A stretch of 5,376 nucleotides of DNA, taken from an uncultured Erysipelotrichaceae bacterium (GTDB lineage: Bacteria; Bacillota_I; Bacilli_A; Acholeplasmatales; Anaeroplasmataceae). Position 1 is the first letter of the stretch. Each line of letters begins with the position of its first letter. The notes beneath the pieces were generated by a model. The model saw only the letters and a list, made by a program, of their open reading frames with translations. It was not told where the DNA came from and did not search any database. The DNA lies in assembly GCA_902796895.1 (NCBI GenBank), contig CADBQV010000093.1, forward strand, positions 1-5,376, written 5' to 3'. Shown here in pieces: positions 1-5,376 of this stretch. Both the position numbers and the translations under genes were made by a program.

Positions 1-2
1 AA

Positions 3-803
3 AATTATAAAAGTATTGATTATGATTATTCAAATAGATATAGTGCTATTATTAATCATGGAAGTGATTACAAAGACACTGCTTATGTAATTGATTATGA
101 TTTTAATGTTAAAGAATCTATATTAACAGAAACAAAAGATGAATATACTGGTGTAGTATGTTCTGACTTTGCACCCATATTTTTTAAATACACTATAGAT
201 GAAAAACTGGGGGATCCATTTTACAAAAGTGATTCATTTTACAAAATAGAATATCTAAATGAATTAATTATATTTAAGGATGACGAATTTGAAAGTATTA
301 AATTTGATATTGGAATTGAATTTGATGAGATTTTATTTAAATATGGTAAATCAATTGATAAAAATGTACGAATAATTGATAATTATTTTTTCGTTATAGA
401 AAGAGATGGTATATCTTTTATATATGACTTAGAAAATAAAAAAATAATATCTAATAAAGAATTATCAAATACTTTATTAGATAAATTAAATAATAATATA
501 AAAGATGATATACCAAGATTTGATGATGTAAAAAATAAAAAAAGCTATAGCTATATATTTAATTCATATTGTAGTAATGCTTCAATTAATTATAATGAAA
601 GTAGAATAATAAAAATAGAAGATACATATTATTATGTAATAGCCTTATACGTAAATGTTAGCTATCTTCCTTGGCTATTAAGAGGAGATAGTGATTATGA
701 AAATTTAGATGCTAGATTTATCTTTAGATATGATAAATTAAAAGATGATATAAAATATGTAGGATATTCTAAAGGAGATATTAGATTCTTTTATACATTT
801 TAA
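3..803 (+). CDS. Unrecognised protein, C-terminal 266 residues (5' end outside window)
   Basis: An uninterrupted frame runs from the window edge to a TAA at 801-803. No start codon can be chosen because the gene begins upstream. The fragment is rich in Asp, Lys, Ile, Tyr and Asn and alternates short hydrophobic/aromatic runs with charged turns, for example 'YVIDYDFNVKES', 'LIIFKDDEF', 'YFFVIERDG' and 'FIYDLENKK'. This suggests a mostly beta-strand fold, such as a sandwich or propeller. It contains no transmembrane segment, no recognised catalytic motif, two cysteines and one Trp ('LPWLLRG'). It ends 'GDIRFFYTF'. Codon use matches the two downstream genes, so it looks native to the same genome. 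A strong terminator follows immediately, so it closes its own transcript. Because both neighbours are lipoproteins, it may also be exported, but its N-terminus is not visible. I assign no function. Confidence 0.85.
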   Translation, partial: NYKSIDYDYSNRYSAIINHGSDYKDTAYVIDYDFNVKESILTETKDEYTGVVCSDFAPIFFKYTIDEKLGDPFYKSDSFYKIEYLNELIIFKDDEFESIKFDIGIEFDEILFKYGKSIDKNVRIIDNYFFVIERDGISFIYDLENKKIISNKELSNTLLDKLNNNIKDDIPRFDDVKNKKSYSYIFNSYCSNASINYNESRIIKIEDTYYYVIALYVNVSYLPWLLRGDSDYENLDARFIFRYDKLKDDIKYVGYSKGDIRFFYTF

Positions 804-807
804 TTTC

Positions 808-841
808 AAAAAGAGCTTTAATTTATAAAGTTCTTTTTTTT
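808..841 (+). terminator. Rho-independent terminator after the first gene
   Basis: The arms 810-820 (AAAGAGCTTTA) and 826-836 (TAAAGTTCTTT) pair over 11 positions with one G-U wobble, around a 5-nt loop (821-825). Flanking A's at 808-809 can also pair into the T tract. Eight consecutive T's (834-841) complete a typical intrinsic terminator. It begins only 5 nt after the stop codon and separates the upstream gene from the S41-domain lipoprotein. Confidence 0.88.
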
Positions 842-847
842 CATATA

Positions 848-876
848 TTTTAAATAATTATCAAATATGTTATAAT
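848..876 (+). promoter_or_regulatory. Candidate sigma-A promoter for the S41-domain lipoprotein
   Basis: A consensus -10 box TATAAT lies at 871-876, preceded by TG at 868-869 in the extended -10 arrangement (TGTTATAAT). The -35 position 17 bp upstream is only TTTTAA (848-853), a poor match, which an extended -10 can tolerate. Transcription would start near 883 and give a leader of about 119 nt. TATAAT-like words are common by chance in DNA this AT-rich, so confidence is moderate. The TG extension and placement just after a terminator favour it. Confidence 0.5.
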
Positions 877-927
877 TAAATAAATAAGATTACGTTGGTT
901 TTAAAATTAAATATTTTAATTAATTCG

Positions 928-947
928 CATTTTATTAATATAAAATG
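928..947 (+). repeat. Perfect 8-bp inverted repeat in the leader of the S41-domain gene
   Basis: CATTTTAT (928-935) and ATAAAATG (940-947) are exact reverse complements around a 4-nt TAAT loop. The site lies within the predicted 5' leader, about 45 nt downstream of the proposed start and 54 nt before the start codon. A second AT-only palindrome (7-bp arms, 901-907 and 913-919) and a 12-bp palindrome (949-960) lie on either side. They could be operator sites or weak leader hairpins. Such palindromes also arise by chance in very AT-rich DNA. I recognise no known riboswitch in 883-1001. Confidence 0.4.
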
Positions 948-991
948 TTTAATATATTAATTGTCTTATTAAATAATTAAATATTATATCT

Positions 992-998
992 GGAGGTG
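992..998 (+). promoter_or_regulatory. Strong ribosome binding site that fixes the start at 1002
   Basis: GGAGGTG matches the anti-Shine-Dalgarno sequence over seven bases, with 5 nt between GGAGG (992-996) and the ATG at 1002. The same frame stays open to a GTG at 996, but that codon overlaps this site and so cannot be the start. The ATG at 1002 also gives a proper MKK- signal peptide. Confidence 0.88.
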
Positions 999-1001
999 CT
1001 C

Positions 1002-3242
1002 ATGAAAAAAATATTTAGTTTTATATTAATTGTCTTTATAGGATTTAGTCTAATTTCTTGTGGAAATAAAAATGAAACAAAAGAAGATGGAAGATATGCT
1101 ATATATAAGCTAGCACAAGAAAGTGATTTTGATGGAACTTATGAAGAGTGGCTAGATTCTATTAAAGGAGATAAAATTGTATTAAATGTCATTGATAATG
1201 AATTAAAATGGAAATATTCATTAGAGGATGATACTAAATTTAGAAGCTTAGTTAAATTATCTGAATTAAAAGGTAAAGATGGAAAAGACGGTAAAGACGG
1301 AAAAGATGCTAAAAACATTAAAGATATTTCATCTGTTAATGTAGGTGATGTGACAATATTTACATTTACATTTGATGATAATTCCAAAATTGAAGCGAAG
1401 TTAGTTAATAAAAAAGAAACTATTAAAGATGTAAATAGTATTTCTAAAGAAATAAATGCTTATAAGATATTTAAATATGAATCTGATAAGAAATATTATG
1501 ATATTTATTTAGATAAAGAAGAATTTAATTTAGGTAAAATTAATTTTAGATTTATTGAAAATGAATCATTAGTACCTTATATTTCTTTAGAAGAAATGTC
1601 TAAATTATATAATCCATATTTAATGAATAATGATATTAAATCAGTCATTCAAGAAGTAGATGGTACATCATTATGGACAATTAAAAATAATGAAGTTATT
1701 AAAGCTACTATTAAAATAGATCCAATTAATCAAGAATTAGTTATTGATGGTAATTTTGAAAATTTATTTAAAAATCCAATAGATTATTCTAAATATTCAT
1801 TATTCTTAGATGGTAAGCATAATCAATCAACAGCTAAGGTGACAGAAAATAAAACAGTATTAAGCTATAAAGAAACTGATTTTATTACATTTAAGGAAGA
1901 TGGTATTAATTATTATCCATTTGGTCTATTAAATATGGTATTTCAAAAATATACATATCATAAATTTTTCTATAATTATGTTAATTTATATGAATATAAT
2001 GAATTTGAACAATTAAATCAAATGGAAATATTTAAAAAAGAAAATGATTTAGAATCATTTATTGTAATGGATCAAATGAAAGAATATATTGATAAAACAT
2101 ATACAGAAAAAGATCCTAGTGGAAATCCATTAATGCCTTTATATTTAAGATTAAATAATAGATCAGAATTTGTATTCATGTTTGAAAATTATTATGGACT
2201 TGCACTTACAAGAAATATTAAATCAATGAAGGCATATTTTGAAAATTATGGTATTTATGATGAATTAATTAGTGATAATTCATTAATTAGAGGTAAAGCA
2301 TTTAGTAAGGCAGCATTTATGCTAGAAGACCAACACACAGGTAAAGCTAACACAAGCTCTACACCTTGGGGTGAGGATAATGGCGGAAAAGAAATAGATG
2401 CAGCTCACGCAAGTAAATTAGTAGATGAAAGAAGAACATTAGGTAGAAATCTAGCTAATTTAAGAAAAAATGCATTTAAAGATAAGGGTATAGCTGAAGA
2501 TGATTATAAATTCACTATATTATATTCTGAAGATGGACTTACTGCATATTTCTATTTTGATGGATTTGATGGATCTACAAATGCTTTTACAAAATCAGGT
2601 GACTCATTTGTAAGAAAGAGTGATGATAAGCTTGCTGAAGAGGATTCATATTTCTTCTTTGTAAAACAATTAAATGAAATTAAAAATCACGTAACAAAGG
2701 TTGGTAGTGAAGATGTTAAAGTTAAAAATGTAATTATAGATGATTCACAAAATGGTGGTGGCTATGTTTATATTTTAGGTAAATTATTAGCTTTAATTTC
2801 TAAAGATAACAAGGGTATAACATATACACAAAATGATTTATCAAAAGAAATATATAAAAGTGTATATCAAGTAGATTCTAATAAAGATGGCATATATGAT
2901 GAAAATGACTGCTTTGGAAATATTTTTGATTTCTATATTTTAACAAGTAATCAATCATTTTCATGTGGTAATGCCTTCCCAATTATTGCATCAACTAATA
3001 AATATGCTAAATTAATTGGTGAAAGAACTGGTGGTGGAGAATGCGTAGTAGATCAAGATGTATTCTCTAATGGTATATCATTTGTTCATTCTGGAAATGA
3101 GCATTTAATTACTTATGATGAGGCAACTAAAGCTATATCAGGTGTAGAAGATGGTATAGCTGCAGATATCGTAATTAATTATTTTGAATATTATGATATT
3201 GAAGCATTAAATAGATATATTAAAAAAGCTAATTCAAATTAA
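1002..3242 (+). CDS. Lipoprotein with collagen-like stalk and C-terminal S41 peptidase-like domain (altered active site)
   Basis: The product is 746 residues, starting at the ATG placed by the upstream GGAGGTG. Residues 1-20 are a lipoprotein signal peptide with lipobox L-I-S-C, so Cys20 should be lipidated and the protein held on the outer membrane face. Residues 32-56 (YAIYKLAQ...EEWLDSIKG) match a module that often precedes collagen-like stalks in Firmicutes surface proteins. Four Gly-Lys-Asp triplets follow (91-102). Residues about 130-400 form a middle domain with 'VPYISLEEM' (191-199) and 'YYPFGLLN' (304-311), of a kind I associate with secreted S41 proteins. The S41-like domain spans about 420-735. 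It contains 'LEDQHTG' (His445), strand 'AYFYFDGFDG' (515-524), 'IIDDSQNGGG' (578-587), 'QSFSCGNAFP' with probable nucleophile Ser654, and 'LIGERTGGGEC' (671-681). Aligned without gaps to E. coli Tsp/Prc (Ser430, Asp441, Lys455), Ser654 matches the nucleophile, but Lys455 corresponds to Gly679 and Asp441 to Thr665. Activity therefore needs another base, such as His445 as in tricorn-like enzymes, or is lost. No PDZ domain is evident. Residues 625-636 (DSNKDGIYDEND) resemble a calcium-binding loop. Own terminator follows. The lipoprotein and S41 calls are firm; substrate and activity are unknown. Confidence 0.88.
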   Translation: MKKIFSFILIVFIGFSLISCGNKNETKEDGRYAIYKLAQESDFDGTYEEWLDSIKGDKIVLNVIDNELKWKYSLEDDTKFRSLVKLSELKGKDGKDGKDGKDAKNIKDISSVNVGDVTIFTFTFDDNSKIEAKLVNKKETIKDVNSISKEINAYKIFKYESDKKYYDIYLDKEEFNLGKINFRFIENESLVPYISLEEMSKLYNPYLMNNDIKSVIQEVDGTSLWTIKNNEVIKATIKIDPINQELVIDGNFENLFKNPIDYSKYSLFLDGKHNQSTAKVTENKTVLSYKETDFITFKEDGINYYPFGLLNMVFQKYTYHKFFYNYVNLYEYNEFEQLNQMEIFKKENDLESFIVMDQMKEYIDKTYTEKDPSGNPLMPLYLRLNNRSEFVFMFENYYGLALTRNIKSMKAYFENYGIYDELISDNSLIRGKAFSKAAFMLEDQHTGKANTSSTPWGEDNGGKEIDAAHASKLVDERRTLGRNLANLRKNAFKDKGIAEDDYKFTILYSEDGLTAYFYFDGFDGSTNAFTKSGDSFVRKSDDKLAEEDSYFFFVKQLNEIKNHVTKVGSEDVKVKNVIIDDSQNGGGYVYILGKLLALISKDNKGITYTQNDLSKEIYKSVYQVDSNKDGIYDENDCFGNIFDFYILTSNQSFSCGNAFPIIASTNKYAKLIGERTGGGECVVDQDVFSNGISFVHSGNEHLITYDEATKAISGVEDGIAADIVINYFEYYDIEALNRYIKKANSN
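1272..1307 (+). repeat. Four tandem 9-bp units encoding Gly-Lys-Asp (collagen-like)
   Basis: Four 9-bp units (GGT/GGA AAA GAT/GAC) encode GKD at residues 91-102 of the S41-domain lipoprotein. The units differ only at third codon positions. The G-X-Y periodicity is collagen-like but very short, much shorter than stable bacterial collagen stalks. It probably acts as a charged spacer between the N-terminal module and the rest of the protein. Short in-frame tandem units can change in number by slippage. Confidence 0.8.
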
Positions 3243-3248
3243 TAAATT

Positions 3249-3279
3249 TAAGGCAACTTTACGGTTGCCTTATTTATTT
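3249..3279 (+). terminator. Rho-independent terminator after the S41-domain gene
   Basis: AAGGCAAC (3250-3257) pairs perfectly with GTTGCCTT (3264-3271). One further T-A pair outside (3249/3272) and a possible U-G pair at the loop base leave a loop of 4-6 nt. The stem is one of the few GC-containing stretches nearby. It is followed by an interrupted T tract (TTATTTATTT). It starts 7 nt after the stop codon. Confidence 0.85.
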
Positions 3280-3306
3280 GCATATAAAATATATTTGTGA
3301 TAAAAT
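3278..3306 (+). promoter_or_regulatory. Candidate promoter P1 for the InlB-repeat lipoprotein
   Basis: TTGCAT (3278-3283) and TAAAAT (3301-3306) are separated by exactly 17 bp, with TG at 3298-3299 in extended -10 position. Transcription would start near 3313 and give a leader of about 60 nt. The -35 box abuts the T tract of the preceding terminator, so the intergenic space is compact. This is one of two plausible promoters here. Confidence 0.45.
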
Positions 3307-3311
3307 AGCTT

Positions 3312-3339
3312 TTGTTGAAATCATTAAGTTTTATATAAT
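3312..3339 (+). promoter_or_regulatory. Candidate promoter P2 for the InlB-repeat lipoprotein
   Basis: TTGTTG (3312-3317) lies 16 bp upstream of a perfect TATAAT (3334-3339). Transcription would start near 3346, with a short leader of about 28 nt carrying the ribosome binding site. The -10 box lies between the arms of an inverted repeat (3324-3347), so a repressor bound there would block it. P1 upstream is an alternative or additional promoter. Confidence 0.45.
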
Positions 3340-3347
3340 AAACTTAA
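3324..3347 (+). repeat. Inverted repeat flanking the -10 box (possible operator)
   Basis: TTAAGTTT (3324-3331) and AAACTTAA (3340-3347) are perfect reverse complements around an 8-nt centre containing TATAAT. This placement is typical of a repressor operator over a promoter. If transcription instead starts at P1, the same sequence would form a weak AT-rich hairpin in the leader. The regulator is not in the window and no matching copy of the arms was seen elsewhere in it. Confidence 0.4.
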
Positions 3348-3362
3348 AATTGAATAATAATT

Positions 3363-3367
3363 GGGAG
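3363..3367 (+). promoter_or_regulatory. Ribosome binding site of the InlB-repeat lipoprotein
   Basis: GGGAG lies 6 nt before the ATG at 3374. It matches the anti-Shine-Dalgarno sequence less fully than the GGAGGTG of the preceding gene. It supports the 3374 start, which also gives a complete MKK-type lipoprotein signal peptide. Confidence 0.75.
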
Positions 3368-3373
3368 AATAAC

Positions 3374-5376
3374 ATGAAAAAAGTCATACATTTATTTTTG
3401 TTAACAATAACATTAATATTTTCATCTTTTATTTTGCTTTCATGCGTAAAAAATGAAAATACAGAAAACACATATACTATTACATGGAAAAATGATGATG
3501 GAATAGTTATAAAAACTGATAATTTAAAAAAAGGTGAAATGCCTAAATATGAAGGTATAACACCATATAAAAAATCAGATATGACATATAATTATACATT
3601 TAATGGTTGGGATAAAGAAATAAAAACTGTAGAAGAAAATACAATATATAGTGCCGTATTTGAAAAAGAATATATCAATTATACAATTACATTTTTAATG
3701 CCTACACTTGAAGGATTTGAAATCATATCTAAAAAAGATGATTATCATTATGGAGATAAAATAATTGAACCCAAATTACCTATACAAGATAATCAAGTAG
3801 ATAAAAATTATGAATTTAATGGTTGGGATAAAGAAATAAAAAATGTTGATGGAAATGAAACATATTATGCTACATTTAAAGGTATAAATAGAAAATATAA
3901 TGTAACATTTAAAGATGAAGATGGATCTATTTTATTAGATACAAAAGAATATGATTATAATACACCAAAATCTAATATTGTATTACCTGATGAACCAAAA
4001 AAAGAAAACACAAAAGAATATACATATGAATTTATAGGCTATGATAAGACTATTAGTGATGTTTTATGTGACATAACTTATACTGCAGTATATAAAGCTA
4101 TAAAAAATAAATATAAAATAACATTTAAAGATGAAGATGATACTATATTAAAAGAAGCATCATATGAATATGGTACTAAAGCAAGCGATATAGACATACC
4201 TTCACCTAAAAAAGATAGCACAAATGAATTTAATTATGAATTTAAAGGCTGGGATAATGAAATAAGTGATGTTACAGATGATATGGCTTATAAAGCAGTA
4301 TATGAAGAATCTTATGTAGAATATGATGTAAAATTGAAATCTAATATAGAAGGTGCTTGTACATTTATTGGTGCTGGTAAATATCATTTTAATGATAATG
4401 TAGATATTTCATTTACAATAAATCCAGGTTATACATTTGTTGGTTGGTATATTAATAATGAATTATATACAAATTTTTCATCATTTGAATATAATGTTGA
4501 TTCATCAATTGAATTTGAAGCTGTATTTGAATCTAATTTATATAAACTAACTATTTCTAATCCAAATAATTTAGATTATAGCGGTGTTATAAGTGGTAAT
4601 GAATATTTATATAATGCAAATTTGACTATAAGTACTACAGATACAACAAGTAAATATATTGTTTGGTATGTTGATGATGAATTTAAATACTATGGTCTTT
4701 CATATAGTTTTGTAATGCCAAATAAAGATATAACAGTTAGATTAATGAAAACTGATACTTTAGAAAATTTATTATATACTAAAGAAGATAATAAAATATA
4801 TTTTGGCACATACCCTCAAACTAAAGTAGAAGATGATACTTTAATTAATTCATTAAATGAAATGGCAGGAGAACTTCCAAGTATAGATAATTTATATAAT
4901 TGGACAGATTATAATTATTATGATGATAAAAAAATATCAAGCTATATGTATTATCAAGATATAGATATAAATGATGATAATATATATGATTATAGAGGAG
5001 TATATTTTACAAAATATAGACCATATTCAGTAATTTGGGCATCATCTAATGGCAATACTCATCAAGATGAAAATCATTATGAAATTAATACAGTATATTG
5101 GTTTAAATATGAAGCTATTGAATGGAATATATTAAAAGAAGCTGATGGTAAGGCATTAATTATTTCTAATTTAATATTAGACGCACAAGAAATATATCCT
5201 TACTATACAAATTATGAATTTGAGCATAATGGCGCTATGGGATATGATAATAATTATGAATTATCAAATATAAGAATTTGGTTAAATAATAAATTCTATG
5301 ATGAAGTATTTAATGATTTAGCAAAAACAATTATTAATATTACAAAAGTAGATAATAGTGCTAAATCTACAGGAAA
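3374..5376 (+). CDS. Lipoprotein with InlB-type repeats and DUF6273 domain (3' end outside window)
   Basis: The frame is open from the ATG to the window edge (667 complete codons, no stop). Residues 1-24 are a lipoprotein signal peptide ending L-L-S-C, so Cys24 is the lipid anchor. Four InlB B-type (Listeria-Bacteroides) repeats follow at about 34-96, 103-168, 175-240 and 247-310. Each starts 'Y-x-I/V-T-F/W', has a central 'Y-x-F-x-G-W-D-x-E/T-I' and ends 'Y-x-A-V/T-Y/F'. The Gly of the G-W pair falls at 78, 150, 222 and 292, and the third copy has Tyr for Trp. Two divergent InlB-like repeats come next: about 317-385 ('PGYTFVGWY') and 390-459 ('SFVMPNKDITVRL'). From about 476 a DUF6273 domain begins: 'YFGTYPQTKV', 'YRGVYFTKYRP', 'YWFKYEAIEWNIL', 'GKALIISNLILDAQ' and 'SNIRIWLNNKFYDEVFN' (631-647). 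The window ends inside it. InlB-type repeats form small beta-rich, often surface-exposed stalk modules. DUF6273 has no established function. The protein is probably an anchored surface protein displaying the C-terminal domain outward. It has its own promoter region and is not cotranscribed with the preceding gene unless the terminator is read through. Confidence 0.88.
   Translation, partial: MKKVIHLFLLTITLIFSSFILLSCVKNENTENTYTITWKNDDGIVIKTDNLKKGEMPKYEGITPYKKSDMTYNYTFNGWDKEIKTVEENTIYSAVFEKEYINYTITFLMPTLEGFEIISKKDDYHYGDKIIEPKLPIQDNQVDKNYEFNGWDKEIKNVDGNETYYATFKGINRKYNVTFKDEDGSILLDTKEYDYNTPKSNIVLPDEPKKENTKEYTYEFIGYDKTISDVLCDITYTAVYKAIKNKYKITFKDEDDTILKEASYEYGTKASDIDIPSPKKDSTNEFNYEFKGWDNEISDVTDDMAYKAVYEESYVEYDVKLKSNIEGACTFIGAGKYHFNDNVDISFTINPGYTFVGWYINNELYTNFSSFEYNVDSSIEFEAVFESNLYKLTISNPNNLDYSGVISGNEYLYNANLTISTTDTTSKYIVWYVDDEFKYYGLSYSFVMPNKDITVRLMKTDTLENLLYTKEDNKIYFGTYPQTKVEDDTLINSLNEMAGELPSIDNLYNWTDYNYYDDKKISSYMYYQDIDINDDNIYDYRGVYFTKYRPYSVIWASSNGNTHQDENHYEINTVYWFKYEAIEWNILKEADGKALIISNLILDAQEIYPYYTNYEFEHNGAMGYDNNYELSNIRIWLNNKFYDEVFNDLAKTIINITKVDNSAKSTG
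3473..4303 (+). repeat. Four in-frame InlB B-type repeat units, about 72 codons each
   Basis: Four homologous units recur with a period of 70-72 codons inside the third gene. Similarity persists at DNA level. A 29-bp stretch encoding FNGWDKEIK is identical at 3598-3626 and 3814-3842 (units 1 and 2). A 21-bp stretch encoding TFKDED is identical at 3903-3923 and 4119-4139 (units 3 and 4). The two pairs are each 216 bp apart, which equals 72 codons. This indicates in-frame duplication, with units 1/2 and 3/4 each sharing an exact block. Confidence 0.85.

Noticed and set aside
675..695. RGDS integrin-binding-like tetrapeptide in the first protein (LLRGDSDY)
   Set aside because: A four-residue match in a Ser/Asp-rich protein is expected by chance, and export of this protein has not been shown.
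961..989. TTGTCT and TTATAT as a promoter next to the S41-domain gene
   Set aside because: Spacing is acceptable, but transcription would start around 996, inside the ribosome binding site.
996..1001. Upstream GTG start adding two residues to the S41-domain protein
   Set aside because: The GTG overlaps the GGAGGTG ribosome binding site. The ATG at 1002 has correct spacing and gives a normal signal peptide.
1272..1307. CRISPR or phase-variation tract at the 9-bp tandem units
   Set aside because: The units are contiguous without spacers and code for GKD in frame. Gain or loss of 9-bp units would not shift the frame, so it is a coding repeat and not an on/off switch.
1139..1387. Open frame of 82 codons on the minus strand
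   Set aside because: It lies wholly antisense inside the S41-domain lipoprotein gene and covers the GKD repeat. Its Ser/Pro/Leu-rich translation is the complement of that repeat, and no ribosome binding site or family is apparent.
4202..4387. Open frame of 61 codons on the minus strand
   Set aside because: It is antisense within the InlB-repeat gene. Its Ile/Phe/Tyr-rich translation is what AT-rich complementary DNA produces, and nothing supports expression.

Overview
The window is strongly AT-rich DNA carrying three consecutive genes on the + strand: a 3'-terminal fragment, one complete gene, and a 5'-terminal fragment. At least two encode secreted lipoproteins. Codons are almost all A/T-ending. 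I counted 16 tryptophans in the three reading frames, all TGG with no in-frame TGA, and both visible stops are TAA. That points to the standard bacterial code (table 11) rather than the Mycoplasma code. The base composition, good Shine-Dalgarno sites, Gram-positive-style lipoboxes and the InlB-repeat/DUF6273 and collagen-stalk/S41 architectures suggest a low-GC Firmicutes/Bacilli lineage, perhaps a gut RF39-, Erysipelotrichia- or Acholeplasma-like bacterium. The taxon is an inference; no phylogenetic marker is present.

Layout. Positions 3-803 hold the last 266 codons of a protein I do not recognise, closed by an intrinsic terminator (808-841). A 198-bp gap (804-1001) follows, with an extended -10 promoter candidate, a roughly 119-nt AT-rich leader containing small inverted repeats, and a strong ribosome binding site. 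The central gene (1002-3242, 746 aa) is a lipoprotein with a short collagen-like Gly-Lys-Asp stalk, a middle domain and a C-terminal S41 (C-terminal-processing/tricorn-like) peptidase domain. The lysine of the Ser-Lys dyad is replaced by glycine. A second intrinsic terminator (3249-3279) ends it. The next gap (3243-3373) has two promoter candidates; the second has a perfect TATAAT sitting in the loop of an 8-bp inverted repeat. The third gene (3374 to beyond 5376) is a lipoprotein with four InlB-B-type repeats of about 72 residues, two divergent InlB-like repeats and a DUF6273 domain cut off by the window edge.

How they fit together. The genes are separated by terminators and appear to have their own promoters, so this looks like a row of independently transcribed cell-surface genes rather than an operon. 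The two lipoproteins would be anchored on the outer face of the membrane. One is probably a peptide-processing or degenerate protease-like protein and the other a repeat-stalked surface protein. No RNA gene, CRISPR array, insertion sequence or phage feature is visible. I see no convincing new multi-gene system; the most unusual item is the altered S41 active site.
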